Shown: positions 25,667 through 34,035, numbered from the stretch's first letter. The stretch is DNA of 35,109 nt from JAFAVZ01 sp036009105 (GCA_036009105.1 DASYMJ010000358.1:1-35109); one strand, 5' to 3'. A program made the numbers and translations. Notes: a model not told the origin generated them from the sequence alone.

Positions 25667-25688
25667 GCGGCCGTTAGAATAGCGTGCT

Positions 25689-26270
25689 GTGCAGCGCATC
25701 TGCGTCTTCTGCGGCTCGAATCGCGGCGCCCGTCCGGAGTACACCGCGGCCGCCCGCGCGCTCGCCTCCGCGCTGCTGCAGCAACGCCTGACCCTCGTCT
25801 ACGGCGGCGGCCGGGTTGGCCTGATGGGGGAGCTGGCCGACGCCGTGCTGGCCGGCGGCGGCCAGGTCATCGGCGTGATCCCGCGCAACCTCGTGCTGCG
25901 CGAGGTCGGCCACGCCGGCCTCACCGAGCTGCGCGTGGTGGAGACGATGCACGAGCGGAAGGCGCTCATGGCCGACCTCGCCGATGCCTTCATCGCCCTC
26001 CCCGGAGGCCTCGGCACGTTCGAGGAGGTCTTCGAGATCTGGACCTGGGCCCAGCTCGGCGTCCACCGCAAACCGGTCGGCTTCCTCGATGTGGCCGGCT
26101 ACTACGCGCCGCTCCTGTCGTTCCTCGACCACGCGGTCGCAGAACAGTTCGTTCGTCCCCAGCACCGCGCCATCGCGCTGGTGGAGCAGGAGCCGGATGC
26201 GCTGCTGGCCCGCCTGCGCTCCTATGCACCGCCTGATGTGGAGAAGTGGATCGATGTTGCACGCACTTGA
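25689..26270 (+). CDS. LOG-family protein (TIGR00730 type, nucleoside-5'-monophosphate phosphoribohydrolase-like)
   Basis: 193 residues from GTG at 25689. The family signature PGGLGTFEE is at 105-113, preceded by the MHERK motif (87-91). Both line the nucleotide site of LOG (Lonely Guy) enzymes. The N-terminal Rossmann-like strand RICVFCGSNRG and the YGGGRVGLMGELADAVLAGGG loop also match. Family members release the base from nucleoside monophosphates; in plants and some bacteria the product is cytokinin, but bacterial substrates vary. It is divergent from the serine hydrolase with only 22 bases between the two start codons. Its stop is followed within 4 bases by the left arm of a palindromic repeat. 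Confidence 0.93.
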   Translation: MQRICVFCGSNRGARPEYTAAARALASALLQQRLTLVYGGGRVGLMGELADAVLAGGGQVIGVIPRNLVLREVGHAGLTELRVVETMHERKALMADLADAFIALPGGLGTFEEVFEIWTWAQLGVHRKPVGFLDVAGYYAPLLSFLDHAVAEQFVRPQHRAIALVEQEPDALLARLRSYAPPDVEKWIDVART

Positions 26271-26273
26271 CGA

Positions 26274-26348
26274 AGCGATCGGCGATCAGCGATGGGCGAT
26301 CAGGAGAACCGGCGGGCCGATGTCTTTGATCGCTGATCGCCGATCGCT
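26274..26348. repeat. Perfect 20-base inverted repeat between the LOG and DUF3574 genes
   Basis: AGCGATCGGCGATCAGCGAT at 26274-26293 is exactly inverted at 26329-26348, with a 35-base spacer. Each arm is itself built from GATC-centred units (CGATC/GATCG). The right arm lies inside the first codons of the DUF3574 gene (residues 4-10). The core CGATCGGCGATC (26276-26287) recurs at 30327-30338 inside another intergenic palindrome. Confidence 0.85.
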
Positions 26349-26706
26349 GATCGCTTTGCTGTTCGTATTCCTCACCGCCTGCTCTTCCATGCAGCTCGTG
26401 GAGGTGCAGCAGTCGGACTTTCTCTACTTCGGCACCGGCCGGGTGAACGCGGCGCCGGTGAGCGACGAGGAATGGCGCGTCTTCACCGATGAAGTGATCT
26501 CGCCGCGCTTCCCCGGCTTCACCGACTGGGTCGCCGAGGGGCACTGGAAAGCGGATCGGGAGCGGACGCACATCGTGCAGATCGTGCACAAGCGGCGGGG
26601 CGGGGAGGAGCGCAAGGTGGCGGAGATCATCCGCGAGTACAAGCGGCGCTTCCAGCAGGAAGCGGTGCTATGGATTCGCACCGACGCGCTGGCTACGCTG
26701 GAGTAG
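26320..26706 (+). CDS. DUF3574-domain lipoprotein
   Basis: 128 residues from the ATG at 26320. AGGAG at 26302-26306 is rather distant (13 bases). The N-terminus, MSLIADRRSLIALLFVFLTA, runs into a lipobox with Cys21. The body matches the DUF3574 pattern: LYFGTGR near residue 36, then PVSDEEWRVFTDEVISPRFPGFT, a W/R-E-R segment (HWKADRERTHIVQIVH) and a helical end with an arginine-rich EIIREYKRRFQQEAV. The function of DUF3574 is unknown. The first codons are formed by the right arm of the 20-base palindrome, which may have altered the signal peptide. The 3' end overlaps the convergent permease gene by 39 bases. Confidence 0.82.
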   Translation: MSLIADRRSLIALLFVFLTACSSMQLVEVQQSDFLYFGTGRVNAAPVSDEEWRVFTDEVISPRFPGFTDWVAEGHWKADRERTHIVQIVHKRRGGEERKVAEIIREYKRRFQQEAVLWIRTDALATLE

Positions 26707-27996
26707 CAGCGCGCGCACGGCGTAGAAGAGCAGCCCCGCCGCCATCACGTACAGGCCGCCCATCTTCAGCCCTTTCTGCGGCGAGACCACGACGAACGTC
26801 CACAGGCCGAGGGCGACGATGGCCGGCAGCGGGTAGAGCCACATGCGGAAGGGGCGCGGGCGCTCCGGCTGGCGGATGCGCAGCGCCACGGCGCCCGCGA
26901 TCTGGGCCATGAAGGGGATCACCGCCCGGATGGAGAGGATGGCCTGCAGCACGTGCTTGAGCGGGATCCAGCAGAAGATGGTCGCCACCGCGCCGAGGAA
27001 GAGGAGGGAGACGATGGGGTAGGACTCGGTGGCGTGGAGGCGGGCGAAAATGGAGAAGAAGTTCCGGTCGCGCGCCGCGGCGAAGAGGATGCGCGAGTAG
27101 CCGAGCATCAGGGAGAAGATGGAAGCGAAGGCGGTCCAGAGGATGAGGATGGAGATCCACTTCGCGGCGCGGGAGCCCAGCAGCGCGGCGATGTAGTCGC
27201 CCACCACGGAAGGGGAGGTCATGGCCTGCTGCATGGGGAGGACGGAGATGATGCAGGCGTTCATCACCAGGTAGATCGCGCCGATGGCGAGGATGGAGAT
27301 GACGATGACGCGGGGGATGGTCTTCTCCGGCTCGCGCACCTCGTCGCCCAGGTAGCAGATGTTGTAGTAGCCGAGGTAGTCGTAGACGGAGTAGATCAGC
27401 GCGACGCCCAGGCCGGCGTAGCCGAGGTTCTTGTCGAGGCGCGGCGCGTTCCAGAAGGTGAAGGCCTCCAGCTTGAGGTGGGGCAGCCCGGCCCCGATGA
27501 CGATGGCCAGCGTGGCGAGCACGCCGATCCACAGCAACACGGAAAACTTGCCGATGGCTTCGATCCGCCTCAGCAGCAGCAGCACGGTGCTGACGCAGAC
27601 CGTCATCGCCGTCAGCTCGACGTGCGTCCCGGCCCAGGGCAGAAGGATCTTCAGATAGTTCGCGAAGCCGATGCAGCCGGAGGCCATGGAGAGCGGCGCG
27701 GAGAAGAGGATCTGGAAGAGGAAGAGGAAGGAGACCAGCCGCCCGTACTTGCCGTATGCCTCTTTCAGGAAAACGTAGGAGCCGCCGGCTTTGGGCATGG
27801 AGCCGGAGAGCTCCGCCGTGACCAGCCCGTCGCTGATGGCGAGCAGGCCGCCGAGGACCCAGGCCAGCATCCCCCTCCCGCCGCCCATCGCCGCCAGGAT
27901 GAGCGGGATGGTGATGAACGGCCCGATCCCGACCATGTCGATCATGTTCAGGGCGATGCCGCGCCACAGCCCGATGTCCCGTTTCAGTTCGGACAC
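26668..27996 (-). CDS. APC-superfamily amino acid permease
   Basis: 442 residues from GTG at 27996. Hydrophobicity by eye gives about 12 membrane segments. The first carries the APC unwound-helix motif GIALNMIDMVGIGPFITIP, in which MVGIGPF corresponds to the substrate-binding GxG region. AELSGSMPKAGGSYVFLKEAYGKYG (helix 2-3 loop) is characteristic of APC/LAT-type transporters. GYLGDEVREPEKTIPRVI and SRILFAAARDRNFF are the other conserved loops. It probably imports or exchanges an amino acid; specificity cannot be read. It is followed on the same strand side by nothing and overlaps the DUF3574 gene convergently. The upstream PL8 gene ends 33 bases before it, on the same strand. Confidence 0.92.
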   Translation of the reverse strand: MSELKRDIGLWRGIALNMIDMVGIGPFITIPLILAAMGGGRGMLAWVLGGLLAISDGLVTAELSGSMPKAGGSYVFLKEAYGKYGRLVSFLFLFQILFSAPLSMASGCIGFANYLKILLPWAGTHVELTAMTVCVSTVLLLLRRIEAIGKFSVLLWIGVLATLAIVIGAGLPHLKLEAFTFWNAPRLDKNLGYAGLGVALIYSVYDYLGYYNICYLGDEVREPEKTIPRVIVISILAIGAIYLVMNACIISVLPMQQAMTSPSVVGDYIAALLGSRAAKWISILILWTAFASIFSLMLGYSRILFAAARDRNFFSIFARLHATESYPIVSLLFLGAVATIFCWIPLKHVLQAILSIRAVIPFMAQIAGAVALRIRQPERPRPFRMWLYPLPAIVALGLWTFVVVSPQKGLKMGGLYVMAAGLLFYAVRALLLQRSQRVGANP

Positions 27997-28029
27997 AGGG
28001 AAGGGAGTGTAAGCGATCAGCCGTGCGCG

Positions 28030-30258
28030 TTACCGCGCTCTGCGCTTCACGTACCCCGTCACCCGCGTCAGCACCACATGCGTTGTCCGGCCGCCCGCCC
28101 GCGCGATGTCGACCGTGGTCGAGCTGGCGCCGGTGGTGGCGAAGGGGGAGGTGAGGCGGCCGGGGAGGGTGATGCGGAACGTCCCGGCCGTGCCGGCGTT
28201 CGGGTCGGCGGCGTAGAGGTGCACCGTCTTGCCGTCGTCCGTGATGTACACGACGGCCTGCGCGTTCGACTGGATGCCGTCCACGGAGCCCGGCGCCCAG
28301 AAGGCGATGGCGGTCGCGTTGGTGCGGCGGTCGCGAACGGCCGAGGCGGTGGTGTCGTTGGCCAGGATCGAGAGCGGCGGGTTGGCGGCCCAGAGCCGCA
28401 TTGCTTCCGCCGTCGTGGCGGGGACGATGGCGTACTCGGCGCGGGCGTTCACCGGCGCGATGCCGTGGTCGAGCGACATGGTGAGGAACGTGGCCGAGCG
28501 CGGCGTCGCGTCATCGGAGCCGCCGAGGGAGGCCCAGGTGCCGGTGCGCGATTCGCGCCGCGTCTGCAGGTTCGTCATGTCCGCAAACCAGTAGCCGATG
28601 CCGTCGGCGAAGGCGTAGTTGGAGCCGGTGATGAGAGGAGCGCTGGACCGCAGAGGCCACTGCTGCACGATCGTCTCGATGCGATTGCCGCCGGGCGCCG
28701 TGACGCCGTTGGTCAGAAACATGACCGCGTCATCGAAGAAAAAGTAGGCCTTGTTCGCGCGGAGCGATGAGCCGAGCGGCGCGAGCTCCATGGCCGAGAC
28801 GCCGTTCATCCCGTCGCCCGTGCCGCCCGCGCAGGAGCGGGTGCCGTAGCCGTACGTGGCATCGGCCGCGTCGGGCTTCTGCTCCACGGTGATGCCGGGG
28901 AGGCGGGTCCAGTCGTAAGCGGGCCAGACGTCGCGGCCGAAGTATTCGTCGCCGGCCAGAGTGAGATAGAAACGGCCGTCCGACTGGCGGGAGCCGAGGA
29001 TGTTCTCGTCGTTGGTCGACTCGCCCGATTTCATCCGCCTGGAGAACATCTTCACCGAGGCGAACCAGTTGGCGCGGCGATGCACGGTGTAGTCGGAGTT
29101 GTAGTAGTGGCGGTGGCCTTGCGGCGCCGTCGCGGCGGGACGGGTGCGCTCGATGGCCGTGGCGATGGAGGACAGCTCGGCGGGCAGGCCCCACTGCCAC
29201 GACTGCAGCATGCGCGCGGCGGCGGCGCGGATCTCCTCGCGGCGCGGCGAGTCGAACTGCGAGGCCTGGAGCAGCGCGGCCACGCCGTTGTAGCCGGTGG
29301 TCGAGGAGCGCGCCACCTCGCGGCCCACGACGGAGACGTCGAAGTAGTTGCCGTAGAGCGACCAGGCCACGCCGTCCGCGATGTAGTCGGCGAACGCGTT
29401 GAGGGAGGCGGCCGGCAACGCGTAGCCGCTGCCGCGGGTGAGGAGCGCGTAGCGGGAGACGTCGTTGGCGAACGAGCCGCCGTAGCCGCCCGTGTAGAGC
29501 TGCGCGCCATGCTGATGGAACGAGGCGTCCGGCTTGATCCCCTCGCCGCCCACCATCGCGTTCGGCGTGGCCACGGTGGCCATGGCGTCCCGCACCTGGG
29601 CCAGGAGCAGCGGATCGTCCTTCAACAGGGCGAGGCAGAGATGGGTGTAAGAGGACCAGACCAGGTTCTCGCCGGTGGGGAGGGGGCCGGTGATGCCGCG
29701 GCCGGTCGGCGTGGGGCCGATCTTGCGGCTGATGGAGAGCACCAGGTCGTCGTAAGTCTGCGGGTCGATCTCGCCGCGCATGAGGATCAGCGCCGGCGCG
29801 AGGTCGAGCGGCGTGCCGATGGTCCAGAACCACCAGTTGCCGAGGGGCAGCGCGGCGGGACCGTAGTAGGTGCGGGCGTAGGAGAGCGAGGCCTCGATCT
29901 GCGAGCGCAGCGCGGCGCTGCGGTAGTACGGCTGGCCCGGCGTCTGGTAGGCCTTGGCCATGATGATGAGGCGCCGCGAGTGGTCCCACGGCGACCAGCT
30001 GCCGTCCGGCGTGTCCTTGTAGTCGATGTCGCTCCAGCTGCCGTCGCTGAGGAGGAAGCCGGGCGCGGTGACGCCGCGCGTCTGCGACTCGAGGTCGCCC
30101 AGCGCCCCTTGCATCCGGGGCGAGGTGCGCTCCGCGCCGGCGGCCGTGTAGTAGTCGACGAAGTTCTTGCGGACGATGTCGATGTCCGCCCCCCGCGCGG
30201 AGAAGGCGAGCAGCGAGCAGGCAGCGGCGAGCAGGAAGGGGAACCGGGGACGGATCAA
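28030..30258 (-). CDS. Polysaccharide lyase family 8 (hyaluronate/chondroitin AC/xanthan lyase type)
   Basis: 742 residues with a signal peptide (about 1-24, ending SARGAD), so secreted or periplasmic. The N-terminal alpha/alpha toroid contains the PL8 active site: Asn198 in TGENLVWSSYTH, then PDASFHQHGAQLYTGGYG with His250 and Tyr259 at the nine-residue spacing of the catalytic pair. GNYFDVSVVGREVAR follows with Arg313 and Arg317. The C-terminal beta-sandwich domains (about 380-742) include FASVKMFSRRMKSGESTNDEN and the PL8 beta-super-sandwich end. PL8 enzymes cut uronic-acid polysaccharides by beta-elimination. No sulfatase, SusC/D or unsaturated-glucuronyl hydrolase gene is adjacent, so the enzyme looks isolated. 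The start is just left of the palindrome at 30298-30371. Confidence 0.93.
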   Translation of the reverse strand: MIRPRFPFLLAAACSLLAFSARGADIDIVRKNFVDYYTAAGAERTSPRMQGALGDLESQTRGVTAPGFLLSDGSWSDIDYKDTPDGSWSPWDHSRRLIIMAKAYQTPGQPYYRSAALRSQIEASLSYARTYYGPAALPLGNWWFWTIGTPLDLAPALILMRGEIDPQTYDDLVLSISRKIGPTPTGRGITGPLPTGENLVWSSYTHLCLALLKDDPLLLAQVRDAMATVATPNAMVGGEGIKPDASFHQHGAQLYTGGYGGSFANDVSRYALLTRGSGYALPAASLNAFADYIADGVAWSLYGNYFDVSVVGREVARSSTTGYNGVAALLQASQFDSPRREEIRAAAARMLQSWQWGLPAELSSIATAIERTRPAATAPQGHRHYYNSDYTVHRRANWFASVKMFSRRMKSGESTNDENILGSRQSDGRFYLTLAGDEYFGRDVWPAYDWTRLPGITVEQKPDAADATYGYGTRSCAGGTGDGMNGVSAMELAPLGSSLRANKAYFFFDDAVMFLTNGVTAPGGNRIETIVQQWPLRSSAPLITGSNYAFADGIGYWFADMTNLQTRRESRTGTWASLGGSDDATPRSATFLTMSLDHGIAPVNARAEYAIVPATTAEAMRLWAANPPLSILANDTTASAVRDRRTNATAIAFWAPGSVDGIQSNAQAVVYITDDGKTVHLYAADPNAGTAGTFRITLPGRLTSPFATTGASSTTVDIARAGGRTTHVVLTRVTGYVKRRAR

Positions 30259-30297
30259 GTTATTTTGGAAAGCGTGGTGGCGGGCGAGGCTATTCCG

Positions 30298-30371
30298 AGT
30301 TGTCGGTTGTCAGTCGTCAGTAGAGACGATCGGCGATCTGCCGACAACCGACAACCGACAACCGACAACTG
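30298..30371. repeat. Intergenic palindrome with four tandem CCGACAA heptamers
   Basis: AGTTGTCGGTTGTC (30298-30311) is exactly inverted at 30357-30370. The right side is built from CCGACAA repeated four times without interruption (30341-30368). The loop contains CGATCGGCGATC (30327-30338), identical to the core of the 26274 palindrome. It lies between the ABC permease stop and the PL8 start, both on the minus strand. Confidence 0.85.
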
Positions 30372-30375
30372 CTTC

Positions 30376-32094
30376 TCACCCCGCCATCGGGTCCATGTCG
30401 TTCGTCACATCCAGCTGGTCGAACTGCGCGCCGAGGAAGCGCACGCCGAGCCAGACCTCGCCCACCAGCAGCGCCACGGACGGCACCGTGGCCACGGCGA
30501 GCACGAGCGGGCTGCCGGAGAAGAAATGGTGGGCGATCCAGAGCGCGGGGAGGAACAGCAGCGCGGCGGGGATCAGGGCCACGGCGAGCACGATCAGGTT
30601 GCCCACCATCAGCAACAGGCGCTGGCCGGTCATGACGAAGCCGCGCGGCTCGTCCTTGGGGCGGAAGGCCCACGCCGGCAGGAGCACCGGCACGGCGTTG
30701 CGGATCACCAGCTGCGTCGCGCAGATCGGCACGGCGAAGAGGAACGCCACCACCACGAGCTGCGGCGAAGCGATTGCGGTCAGCGGCCCGGAGTTGCCGA
30801 AGGCGTGCAGCACGAGCGAGGCGAAGCCGAGCAGGAGGAGCTCGATGGAGGAGATGATCATCAGCGGCGCGGCCATCTCCGCCGCCACCAGCCGCTCGCC
30901 GCTGATGGGGTAGCTCTTCAGCACCTCCATGCGCGGCAGGTCGAGGCGGAGGTCCTGGGCGAACCAGACCGTGCCGAGGAGGGGGAAGAGGGCGGCCATG
31001 CCGAGCTCCATCGAGGCGAAGGTCAGGCGGATGCCTTCATCGATGGAGAGGAGCATCTGCGCGGCGAAGTAGGTGAGCAGGACCACCAGGCCGACGATCC
31101 ACACCGCCGAGATGCGCATCGCGGCGAGCAGGTTCTTCCAGAAGATGGCCACCTCCGGCCCGGCCGACTCGCGCAGGCGGAAGGGGGGCGGCATGCGGGG
31201 GAACATCACGCGCGAGCCGGCCTGCCGGACCTGCCGGCTGGCCCGGCGGGCCGTCTTCCGCGCGCTGTACGCGATCGAGGCCTCCTCGAACGAGACGTTG
31301 AGGCGCGCGGCGGTCAGGAAGAAGAGCGCGGCCAGCGCGACCAGCGCCACGGCGTTGACCGCGAACGGTCCGGGCGTCTTGGCGAACGCGGCGCCGGCGA
31401 AGAAGCGCGGCACGAAGAGCAGCGCCGTGACGATCGGCCCGCGGAACGGCGTCTCCGCGGCTTTCATCACGTTCTGCGGCTCCTGGGTCTTCACCGCCGC
31501 CGCCATCTTCGTGCCGATGTGCTGATGCGCCAGGTCGACCGTCACCGCCCAGGAGATCCCGCTCAGGATGACCACCACGATGACCAGCCGCAGGAGGAAG
31601 CCGATGCCGCGCAGCTTGAGGCGGGCCCGGGCCAGGGCCACCATGGTGAAGTAGATGTTCATCGTGGCGAAGACCAGAAAGAGGCCGGGGAAGTTGCCGC
31701 GGCGGAGGACGAAGGACATCACCAGCGTGGTGATGAGGAGCGGCGGCAGGCCGCGCATCAGTTTGTAGACGAGCAGCTGCCGCCGGGAGAGGGGCGCGGG
31801 AAAGAGGAACTGGATCTCCGCCTCGCTGAACTCGAGGCCGCCGCTCTGCCCCGGAAAGGCCCAGACCACGATCAGCATCACCAGGGCGACGAGCGAGACC
31901 AGGTCGACCCCCAGCGGCGTGTTCCCGATGTTCGGGCGCGGCCCCTTCATGGTGTGGCGGAAGGCGAAGAACCAGATGTAGGCCAGGCCGGCGATGGCGG
32001 AAAAGAGGTAGCGCGGCTGGCGCAGGCGGCGGATGCGGATGCGGATGCGGTTGAGGAACATCCGCGCCGTGACGAAGGCGAAGGCGCGGATCAT
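30376..32094 (-). CDS. ABC-2-type exporter permease
   Basis: 572 residues from the ATG at 32094, which overlaps the ATPase stop by 4 bases (ATGA). An earlier in-frame start lies inside the ATPase gene and is rejected. About 12 hydrophobic segments in two blocks (roughly 25-270 and 340-540) are separated by a basic loop of RKTARRASRQVRQAG type. The N-terminus is cytoplasmic and strongly basic (LNRIRIRIRRLRQPRY), as is common in these exporters. The sequence resembles the putative ABC exporter proteins of Acidobacteria and relatives rather than a named system. With the ATPase it probably exports a lipid, peptide or drug-like substrate. A palindrome lies 5 bases beyond its stop and could act as a 3' stem-loop. 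Confidence 0.85.
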   Translation of the reverse strand: MIRAFAFVTARMFLNRIRIRIRRLRQPRYLFSAIAGLAYIWFFAFRHTMKGPRPNIGNTPLGVDLVSLVALVMLIVVWAFPGQSGGLEFSEAEIQFLFPAPLSRRQLLVYKLMRGLPPLLITTLVMSFVLRRGNFPGLFLVFATMNIYFTMVALARARLKLRGIGFLLRLVIVVVILSGISWAVTVDLAHQHIGTKMAAAVKTQEPQNVMKAAETPFRGPIVTALLFVPRFFAGAAFAKTPGPFAVNAVALVALAALFFLTAARLNVSFEEASIAYSARKTARRASRQVRQAGSRVMFPRMPPPFRLRESAGPEVAIFWKNLLAAMRISAVWIVGLVVLLTYFAAQMLLSIDEGIRLTFASMELGMAALFPLLGTVWFAQDLRLDLPRMEVLKSYPISGERLVAAEMAAPLMIISSIELLLLGFASLVLHAFGNSGPLTAIASPQLVVVAFLFAVPICATQLVIRNAVPVLLPAWAFRPKDEPRGFVMTGQRLLLMVGNLIVLAVALIPAALLFLPALWIAHHFFSGSPLVLAVATVPSVALLVGEVWLGVRFLGAQFDQLDVTNDMDPMAG

Positions 32095-32825
32095 TTGGCC
32101 GCCGTCACTTCGGTGATCTTGAGGAACGCCTCCTCCAGCGACATGTCGCCCCGCCCCTGCGCGATCTGCCACTTGAGGTCATCGATCTTGCCGTACGCGA
32201 TGCGCGTCCCGTTCTGGATGATGACCACCGTGTCGCACAGCTCTTCGACCAGGTGCAGCAGGTGCGAGCTGAGGATGACCGAGGCGCCTGCCTGGGAGCG
32301 GCGCACGATCGATTCTTTCATCCGCCGGATGCCCAGCGGATCGAGCCCGGTCAGCGGCTCATCGAAGATCAGCACCTCGGGGTCGTGGATGAAGCCGCAG
32401 GCGATCATCAGCTTCTGCTTCATCCCCCGCGAGAGCTCGGTGGGCAGCGCCTTGCGCTTATCGAGCAGATCGAGCTCGGCGAGGAGCGGATCGATGCGGC
32501 CGCGGAAGCCGCTCACGCCGTACAGCGTGCCGACGAACTGCATGTGCTCTTCCACGGTCAGGTAGTCGAACAGGCGCGGCTCGTCCGGGAAGAAGGCGAG
32601 CCGCCGCTTGGCCTCGACCGGATCGGTCTGGATGTCGAACCCGCAGATCCGCACCTGCCCCTCGGTCGGGGGATGGATGCCCGCCAGCGCGCGCAGCGTG
32701 GTGGTCTTCCCCGCGCCGTTGGGGCCGACCAGGCCGAGGACTTCGCCCTTCTTGACGGAGAAGGAGAAGTCGCGCACCGCGACGAAGGAGTCGTAGGTCT
32801 TGGTGAGGTTGGTGACTTCGATCAT
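32091..32825 (-). CDS. ABC transporter ATP-binding protein
   Basis: 244 residues. The Walker A motif GPNGAGKTT is at 34-42, signature LSRGMKQK at 131-138, Walker B LIFDEP at 152-157 and the switch His188 in LSSHLL. Q-loop position FFPDEPRLFDYLT (79-91) is of the CcmA/drug-export type, where the glutamine is replaced by Asp/Glu. It energises the permease encoded immediately downstream with a 4-base overlap. Starts with ATG at 32825. The upstream region 32826-32956 is divergent with the next gene and holds the 32871-32929 palindrome. Confidence 0.95.
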   Translation of the reverse strand: MIEVTNLTKTYDSFVAVRDFSFSVKKGEVLGLVGPNGAGKTTTLRALAGIHPPTEGQVRICGFDIQTDPVEAKRRLAFFPDEPRLFDYLTVEEHMQFVGTLYGVSGFRGRIDPLLAELDLLDKRKALPTELSRGMKQKLMIACGFIHDPEVLIFDEPLTGLDPLGIRRMKESIVRRSQAGASVILSSHLLHLVEELCDTVVIIQNGTRIAYGKIDDLKWQIAQGRGDMSLEEAFLKITEVTAAK

Positions 32826-32870
32826 TGGTGTGTAGTGGATCTTACGCGTTCCGGCGGGGAGAGTTATCGC

Positions 32871-32929
32871 CTGTCGGTTGTCAGTTGTCGGTAGACCGGG
32901 CCTGCTGACAACCGATAACTGACAACTGG
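32871..32929. repeat. Intergenic palindrome in a divergent promoter region
   Basis: GTTGTCAGTTGTCGGT (32877-32892) is inverted at 32911-32926 with a single mismatch; the spacer is 18 bases. The units GTTGTC and GTCGGT are those of the 30298-30371 element. It lies between the ATPase start (32825, minus) and the DUF2993-like gene start (32957, plus). Confidence 0.82.
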
Positions 32930-32956
32930 CTTTCTTCTTGAAAGCTCATCCATAAC

Positions 32957-34012
32957 ATGCAGTGGAAGCCTCTGGCGATCGTCAGCACCACCGCCACTCT
33001 TCTCCTCATCGTCGTTTTGCTGCTGCTCCTTCCCGCCTGTTGCGGCACCCGCGCGCCGTTCACGGCGGCGGAGCAGCCGCCGCCGCTGCGCGTGCCGCCC
33101 ATGGGCGCCGAGTCGATGCCGACGCCGACCGAGGCGCGGGCGCGGGCGTCGACCGACGGGCAGATGGAAAACGTCTGGTTCCACTTCGACGACCAGCTCT
33201 ATCTCGACATCCACTGGCTGCGCGGGCAGCTCATCGCCAACACCACCGGCGACCCGCTCAACTTCGACAACAAGACCTCGTTCGTGATGAAGGTGGACAC
33301 GGCCACCATCGGCCTGGACAGCCGCGCGCTCGACCGGCTGATGAACGTCTACGTCTTCAACTACCCGAATCCGCCGCTGCGCAACCTGCACATCCGGACG
33401 GAGGGGAAGCAGCTGCGGCAGGAGGGGATCATGCACAAGGTGATCGACATCCCCTTCATCCTCTGGGCGGACGTCTCCGCCGATCACGGCCGCATCCGCC
33501 TTCACCCCACCAAGATCGATATCTGCGGCCTCAACGGCCTGGGGTTGCTGAAGGCCGTCGGCATGACCATGGAGAAGATGCTCACGCTGCCGAAGGAGAA
33601 AGGCATCGCCGCCGAGGGGAACGATCTGCTGCTCGATCCGAACCGTCTGCTGCCGCCGCCGAAGGTGGAGCTGGCGCTGGTCGACGCGCACGTGGAAGGG
33701 CAGCAGCTGATCCAGCAGTTCGACGCCGGGATGCATCTGCCCCGCATGCAGCCGCGGCATGCGGAGGAGAAGAACTACATGCTGTACCGGGGCGGGACGC
33801 TGCGGATGGGGAAGCTGCTGATGGTGGATGCCGACATGCACGTGGTGGACACCGATCCGTCCGATCCGTTCGACTTCGACATCGACCGTTACAACGATCA
33901 GCTGGTGCAGGGCTTCACCCGCAACCAGGCGGACTACAGCCTGCTGGTGTACATGCGGGACTTCAGCGACGTGGGGCTGCCGCCCCGGCCGGGGGAGAAG
34001 CTGGCGCCCTAG
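32957..34012 (+). CDS. Membrane-anchored or secreted protein, possibly DUF2993/LmeA-like
   Basis: 351 residues from ATG at 32957. One N-terminal hydrophobic segment (about 7-27, TTATLLLIVVLLLLLPACC) acts as anchor or signal. A Pro/Ala-rich linker to about residue 66 precedes a soluble beta-rich domain. The stretch LHIRTEGKQLRQEGIMHKV and the following IPFILWADVSADHGRIRLHPTKIDICG resemble the lipid-binding tubular fold of DUF2993/LmeA proteins, but this is judged by eye and is uncertain. A second beta region (LVDAHVEGQQLIQQFD, YMLYRGGTLRMGKLLMVDADMHVVD) completes it. Facing the periplasm is likely. It is transcribed away from the ABC exporter and ends at the terminator 34036-34063. Confidence 0.75.
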   Translation: MQWKPLAIVSTTATLLLIVVLLLLLPACCGTRAPFTAAEQPPPLRVPPMGAESMPTPTEARARASTDGQMENVWFHFDDQLYLDIHWLRGQLIANTTGDPLNFDNKTSFVMKVDTATIGLDSRALDRLMNVYVFNYPNPPLRNLHIRTEGKQLRQEGIMHKVIDIPFILWADVSADHGRIRLHPTKIDICGLNGLGLLKAVGMTMEKMLTLPKEKGIAAEGNDLLLDPNRLLPPPKVELALVDAHVEGQQLIQQFDAGMHLPRMQPRHAEEKNYMLYRGGTLRMGKLLMVDADMHVVDTDPSDPFDFDIDRYNDQLVQGFTRNQADYSLLVYMRDFSDVGLPPRPGEKLAP

Positions 34013-34035
34013 GGATCGCCCGCTCGCCGGAAACA

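Noticed and set aside
30341..30368. CCGACAA x4 considered as a CRISPR-like array
   Set aside because: Seven-base units without spacers; a simple tandem repeat inside a palindrome.
29080..32565. 1161-codon open frame on the plus strand
   Set aside because: His/Glu/Arg-rich antisense shadow of PL8 and ABC genes; it crosses the palindrome at 30298 and an intergenic gap.
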